From: Parvibaculum sp963696585
Lineage (GTDB): Bacteria; Pseudomonadota; Alphaproteobacteria; Parvibaculales; Parvibaculaceae
DNA: 26,602 nucleotides
Reading direction: 5' to 3'
Assembly (NCBI GenBank): GCA_963696585.1
Contig: CAVOKW010000003.1
Span: forward strand, 1 to 26,602
Shown: positions 24,239 to 26,602 of the stretch, one piece after another
Position numbering within the stretch: position 1 is the first letter of the stretch
Layout of the letters: each line of letters starts with the position of its first letter
Notes under the pieces: model-generated
Database searches by the model: none
What the model was told of the DNA's origin: nothing
The model's input: the letters and a program-made list of their open reading frames with translations, nothing else
Made by a program: the position numbers and the translations under genes

Positions 24239-25462
24239 ATGGGTGAGCCCATCATTATCATCGGCGCCGGCCAGGCTGCCTGTCAGGCGATCATGAGCCT
24301 GCATAGCGAGGGGTATGACGGTCCGATCACGCTGATTGGCGAGGAGCAATATGCCCCCTATCAACGCCCCCCCCTGAGCAAGAAATTCCTTGCCGGTGAA
24401 ATCGGGTATGACCGCGTCGAACTGAAGGCCAAAAGCTTTTACACCGAAGCTGGTGTTCATGCGCATTGGGGTATGCGTGTCACTGAAATTGATCGCCGCG
24501 CCAAGCAGGTTCTGACTCAGGAGGGGCAGAGGTTTGCGTATTCAAAGCTGCTCATCACAACGGGTGCGCGGGTGCGCGAAATCAACGTGCCGGGATTTGA
24601 TCTTGCCGGTGTCAATTATCTTCGGGACATTGAAGATGTGCATCGTCTTCAGGCTGGCTTCAAGCCCGGCGCCCGTATGGTGATTGTGGGCGGTGGCTAT
24701 ATCGGCCTTGAAGTGGCGGCCGTTGCCGTGAAGCGTGGTCTGCATGTGACGGTGCTGGAGACGGCTGATCGCGTCATGGCGCGCGTGGTTGATCCGATTG
24801 TTTCGCATTTTTATGAGCGCGTGCATCGCGCGGCAGGTGTTGTCCTGCGCACTGGCGTCACCGTCTCCGGGTTTGAGGGGAATGGCCGCGTGGAGGCCGT
24901 TGTCTCTGGCGAAGGCGAGCGCTTTCCTTGCGATGTGGTGCTTGTTGGTATTGGCGTCATTCCCAATACGGATCTCGCGCATGAGGCCGGGCTTGATGTT
25001 GCCAATGGCATCAAGGTTGATGAGTGCGGACAAACCAGTGATCCGGACATATGTGCCGCAGGCGATTGCACGAGCCACCCCAATGACATATACGGCCAGC
25101 GCCTGCGGCTTGAAAGCGTTCACAACGCGATTGAGCAGGCCAAGTCTGCCGCCGCAACATTGGTGGGAAAATCAAAACCCTATCATCAGGTGCCCTGGTT
25201 CTGGTCGGATCAGTATGATCTCAAGCTGCAAATCGCCGGTCTTTCAACGGGCTATACGCAGGCTGTTGTCCGTGGCGATCCTGACACCGGTACTTCTTTT
25301 GCCGTTTTCTATCTCAAGGAAGGGCGCTTGTTGGCGGTTGATGCCGTCAATCGGGCGCCTGAATTCATGATGGGTAAATTGCTGGTCGCACAAAAGGCGA
25401 TACTCGATCCTGCCCGCATCAAGGACGAAACAATCAGCGTCAAAGAACTGGTTGCAAAATAA
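24239..25462 (+). CDS. NAD(P)H ferredoxin reductase (putidaredoxin reductase-like FAD oxidoreductase)
   Basis: A 407-residue FAD flavoprotein that passes electrons from NAD(P)H to a [2Fe-2S] ferredoxin. IIIIGAGQAACQA (residues 5-17) is the FAD Rossmann motif, YQRPPLSKKFL the family signature, LLITTGAR the second FAD contact, VIVGGGYIGLEVAAVA the NAD(P)H Rossmann fold, and ICAAGDCTSHPN the FAD-closing motif. This is the class that feeds cytochrome P450s and Rieske oxygenases (putidaredoxin and rhodocoxin reductase types). The ATG at 24239 has GGGGAGGG just upstream; the open frame before it crosses the promoter region. The partner ferredoxin follows 25 bp later. Confidence 0.93.
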   Translation: MGEPIIIIGAGQAACQAIMSLHSEGYDGPITLIGEEQYAPYQRPPLSKKFLAGEIGYDRVELKAKSFYTEAGVHAHWGMRVTEIDRRAKQVLTQEGQRFAYSKLLITTGARVREINVPGFDLAGVNYLRDIEDVHRLQAGFKPGARMVIVGGGYIGLEVAAVAVKRGLHVTVLETADRVMARVVDPIVSHFYERVHRAAGVVLRTGVTVSGFEGNGRVEAVVSGEGERFPCDVVLVGIGVIPNTDLAHEAGLDVANGIKVDECGQTSDPDICAAGDCTSHPNDIYGQRLRLESVHNAIEQAKSAAATLVGKSKPYHQVPWFWSDQYDLKLQIAGLSTGYTQAVVRGDPDTGTSFAVFYLKEGRLLAVDAVNRAPEFMMGKLLVAQKAILDPARIKDETISVKELVAK

Positions 25463-25487
25463 TCTGTTGACGGAGAATAAGGGAAAA

Positions 25488-25808
25488 ATGCCGAAGATAA
25501 CTTTTGTTGAATTTAACGGGACTGAGCATATTCTGGACGTGGCCGAGGGCCTGACGCTGATGGACGCGGCAACCAAGAACTCTATCCCCGGAGTTGATGC
25601 CGATTGCGGTGGTGCCTGTGCCTGCGCCACCTGCATGATCTATGTACCGGCTGAGTGGAAAGACAGGCTCGGCGAGATTGAAACCATGGAAGAGACCATG
25701 CTCGATTTCTGCGAACATTCGACGGAAAACTCGCGTCTGTCGTGTCAGATCAAGGTGAGCGCTGACATGGACGGCCTGCGCGTGACCATGCCGGAAAGTC
25801 AGCACTGA
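25488..25808 (+). CDS. [2Fe-2S] ferredoxin, adrenodoxin/putidaredoxin type
   Basis: A 106-residue ferredoxin beginning MPKITFVEFNG. Cys40, Cys46 and Cys49 (Cx5Cx2C within DCGGACACATC) plus Cys86 (RLSCQI) are the expected cluster ligands. Cys44 and Cys75 are extra. CATCMIYV and the acidic helix ETMEETMLDF are typical of redox-partner surfaces in adrenodoxin-type proteins. An ISC-type Fdx role is possible, but no isc genes are near, and the adjacent reductase favours a P450 or oxygenase electron chain. The ATG at 25488 is chosen by family alignment. Confidence 0.93.
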   Translation: MPKITFVEFNGTEHILDVAEGLTLMDAATKNSIPGVDADCGGACACATCMIYVPAEWKDRLGEIETMEETMLDFCEHSTENSRLSCQIKVSADMDGLRVTMPESQH

Positions 25809-25819
25809 AACCTCAAGAA

Positions 25820-25854
25820 GCGCAGGCGTGGACTTGTCAGTCTGCTGCCTGCGC
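25820..25854 (+). terminator. Possible terminator between ferredoxin and the convergent molybdoenzyme gene
   Basis: GCGCAGGC (25820-25827) and GCCTGCGC (25847-25854) form an 8-bp perfect stem with a 19-base loop, followed on the plus strand by AAATTTT. It overlaps the last codons of the convergent gene. The loop is long and the T-run short, so this is tentative. Confidence 0.4.
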
Positions 25855-26602
25855 AAATTTTCCAGCCGATGAGAGATCGTGTTTGCCGAGTGGCAATTCA
25901 CGAACGCGCTTGCCCGTCAAGGCAAAGACGGCATTGGAAACGGCGGCGGCCACAGGTGGTGTTGCCGGTTCGCCAAGACCGCCAAGCGGTGCACCACTTT
26001 CAATCAGATGCGTTTCGATGACCGGCACATCCGCCAAACGGATCATTTCGTAATCCGGGAAGTTGGCCTGAACGACGGCACCCTGCTCAATCGTGATGTC
26101 GCCATGAAGCGCCGCTGTCAGGCCAAAAATGATGCCAGATTCAACCTGGGCGCGCGCTGTGTCCGGATTGATGACTTCGCCGCAATCAACGGCTGCGACG
26201 ACGCGATGCACCCTGACGGCTCCGCCCTCACCGATCGAGATTTCTGCTACTTCCGCAACGACGGACGAAAAACTCTGCTGAATGGCAATGCCTCGGGCGT
26301 GCCCGGCTGGCAGAGGCGTGCCCCAACCCGCTTTTTCAGCGGCGAGATCAAGGACGGCGAGGTGGCGCGGCTGATCCTTGAGCAGATCACGACGATAAGC
26401 GTAAGGGTCTTTGCCGGCCGCATGAGCCAACTCGTCGATGAAACTTTCCGTGAAGAACGTGTGCTGACTATGCGCGACAGAACGCCAGGCGCCATAGGGC
26501 ACATGGGTCTTGCTCTCGACATAACGGATTGACTGATTTTCGACTGCATAAGGAATATGCGCCGCATCAGATGGTTCATTCTTGCCGATATAGCGGTTGT
26601 GC
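25837..26602 (-). CDS. Molybdopterin hydroxylase large subunit (isoquinoline 1-oxidoreductase beta-like), 3' part
   Basis: About 254 C-terminal residues of a xanthine-dehydrogenase-family catalytic subunit. The frame stays open to the right edge, so the start and the bulk of the gene lie outside the window. GAWRSVAHSQHTFFTESFIDELA is the molybdopterin-binding region; AAVDCGEVINPDTARAQVESG and GGLGEPATPPVAAAVSNAVF follow, the latter holding the conserved glutamate (GEP) that acts as base on the Mo-bound water. GKRVRELPL near the end favours the isoquinoline 1-oxidoreductase/aldehyde dehydrogenase (IorB) subgroup over classical xanthine dehydrogenase. The substrate cannot be read. A small [2Fe-2S] alpha subunit would be expected outside the window. 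Confidence 0.9.
   Translation of the reverse strand, partial: HNRYIGKNEPSDAAHIPYAVENQSIRYVESKTHVPYGAWRSVAHSQHTFFTESFIDELAHAAGKDPYAYRRDLLKDQPRHLAVLDLAAEKAGWGTPLPAGHARGIAIQQSFSSVVAEVAEISIGEGGAVRVHRVVAAVDCGEVINPDTARAQVESGIIFGLTAALHGDITIEQGAVVQANFPDYEMIRLADVPVIETHLIESGAPLGGLGEPATPPVAAAVSNAVFALTGKRVRELPLGKHDLSSAGKFAQAAD

Noticed and set aside
24173..24247. 24-codon frame upstream of the ferredoxin reductase
   Set aside because: No ribosome binding site, no family resemblance, and it overlaps the reductase Shine-Dalgarno and start.

Overview
The window looks like chromosomal core sequence of an alphaproteobacterium, probably Hyphomicrobiales-like, with an accessory remnant at its left edge. The assignment rests on a FYDLN-acid (TIGR02300) protein, class II-like AroA, six-domain S1, an AddAB-type recombinase instead of RecBCD, the tsaE-amgK-murU-addB-addA-trxA order, the pyrF-trpF-trpB-trpA-accD-folC order, and high GC with frequent TTG/GTG starts. 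The genus cannot be fixed from the sequence alone.

Region 1 (1-2050) is accessory. It holds a 5'-truncated DUF262/DUF1524 (GmrSD-like) nuclease gene whose stop overlaps the start of a type I methylase gene (hsdM). The hsdM homology breaks off after about 46 codons. A hairpin terminator and about 220 bp of degenerate repeats follow, ending at the 3' end of a tRNA-Ala(GGC) gene. This is what a decayed restriction island at a tRNA integration site would look like. An assembly chimera is the main alternative.

Region 2 (2050-9386) is housekeeping. On the minus strand lie tRNA-Ala and the TIGR02300 gene. Divergently on the plus strand lie aroA, cmk and rpsA (shikimate pathway, pyrimidine nucleotides, ribosome), then sppA, ihfB, lapA and pyrF.

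Region 3 (9389-14722) is trpF, trpB, trpA, accD and folC on the plus strand: the end of tryptophan synthesis, then malonyl-CoA and folate synthesis. Between trpB and trpA sit a GC-rich palindromic repeat element and a 57-codon gene that I recognise as a DUF2158 protein. Its stop codon overlaps the trpA start.

Region 4 (14726-24024) is entirely minus strand: tsaE-amgK-murU with 4-bp overlaps, then addB-addA (also a 4-bp overlap), then trxA with its own promoter and terminator. It combines tRNA t6A modification, peptidoglycan amino-sugar recycling, double-strand-break repair and thiol redox.

Region 5 (24025-26602) starts with a divergent promoter region carrying two palindromes with the same half-site. 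It is followed by a ferredoxin reductase and a [2Fe-2S] ferredoxin (plus strand), and convergently by the 3' part of a molybdopterin hydroxylase large subunit (minus strand) that runs off the right edge.
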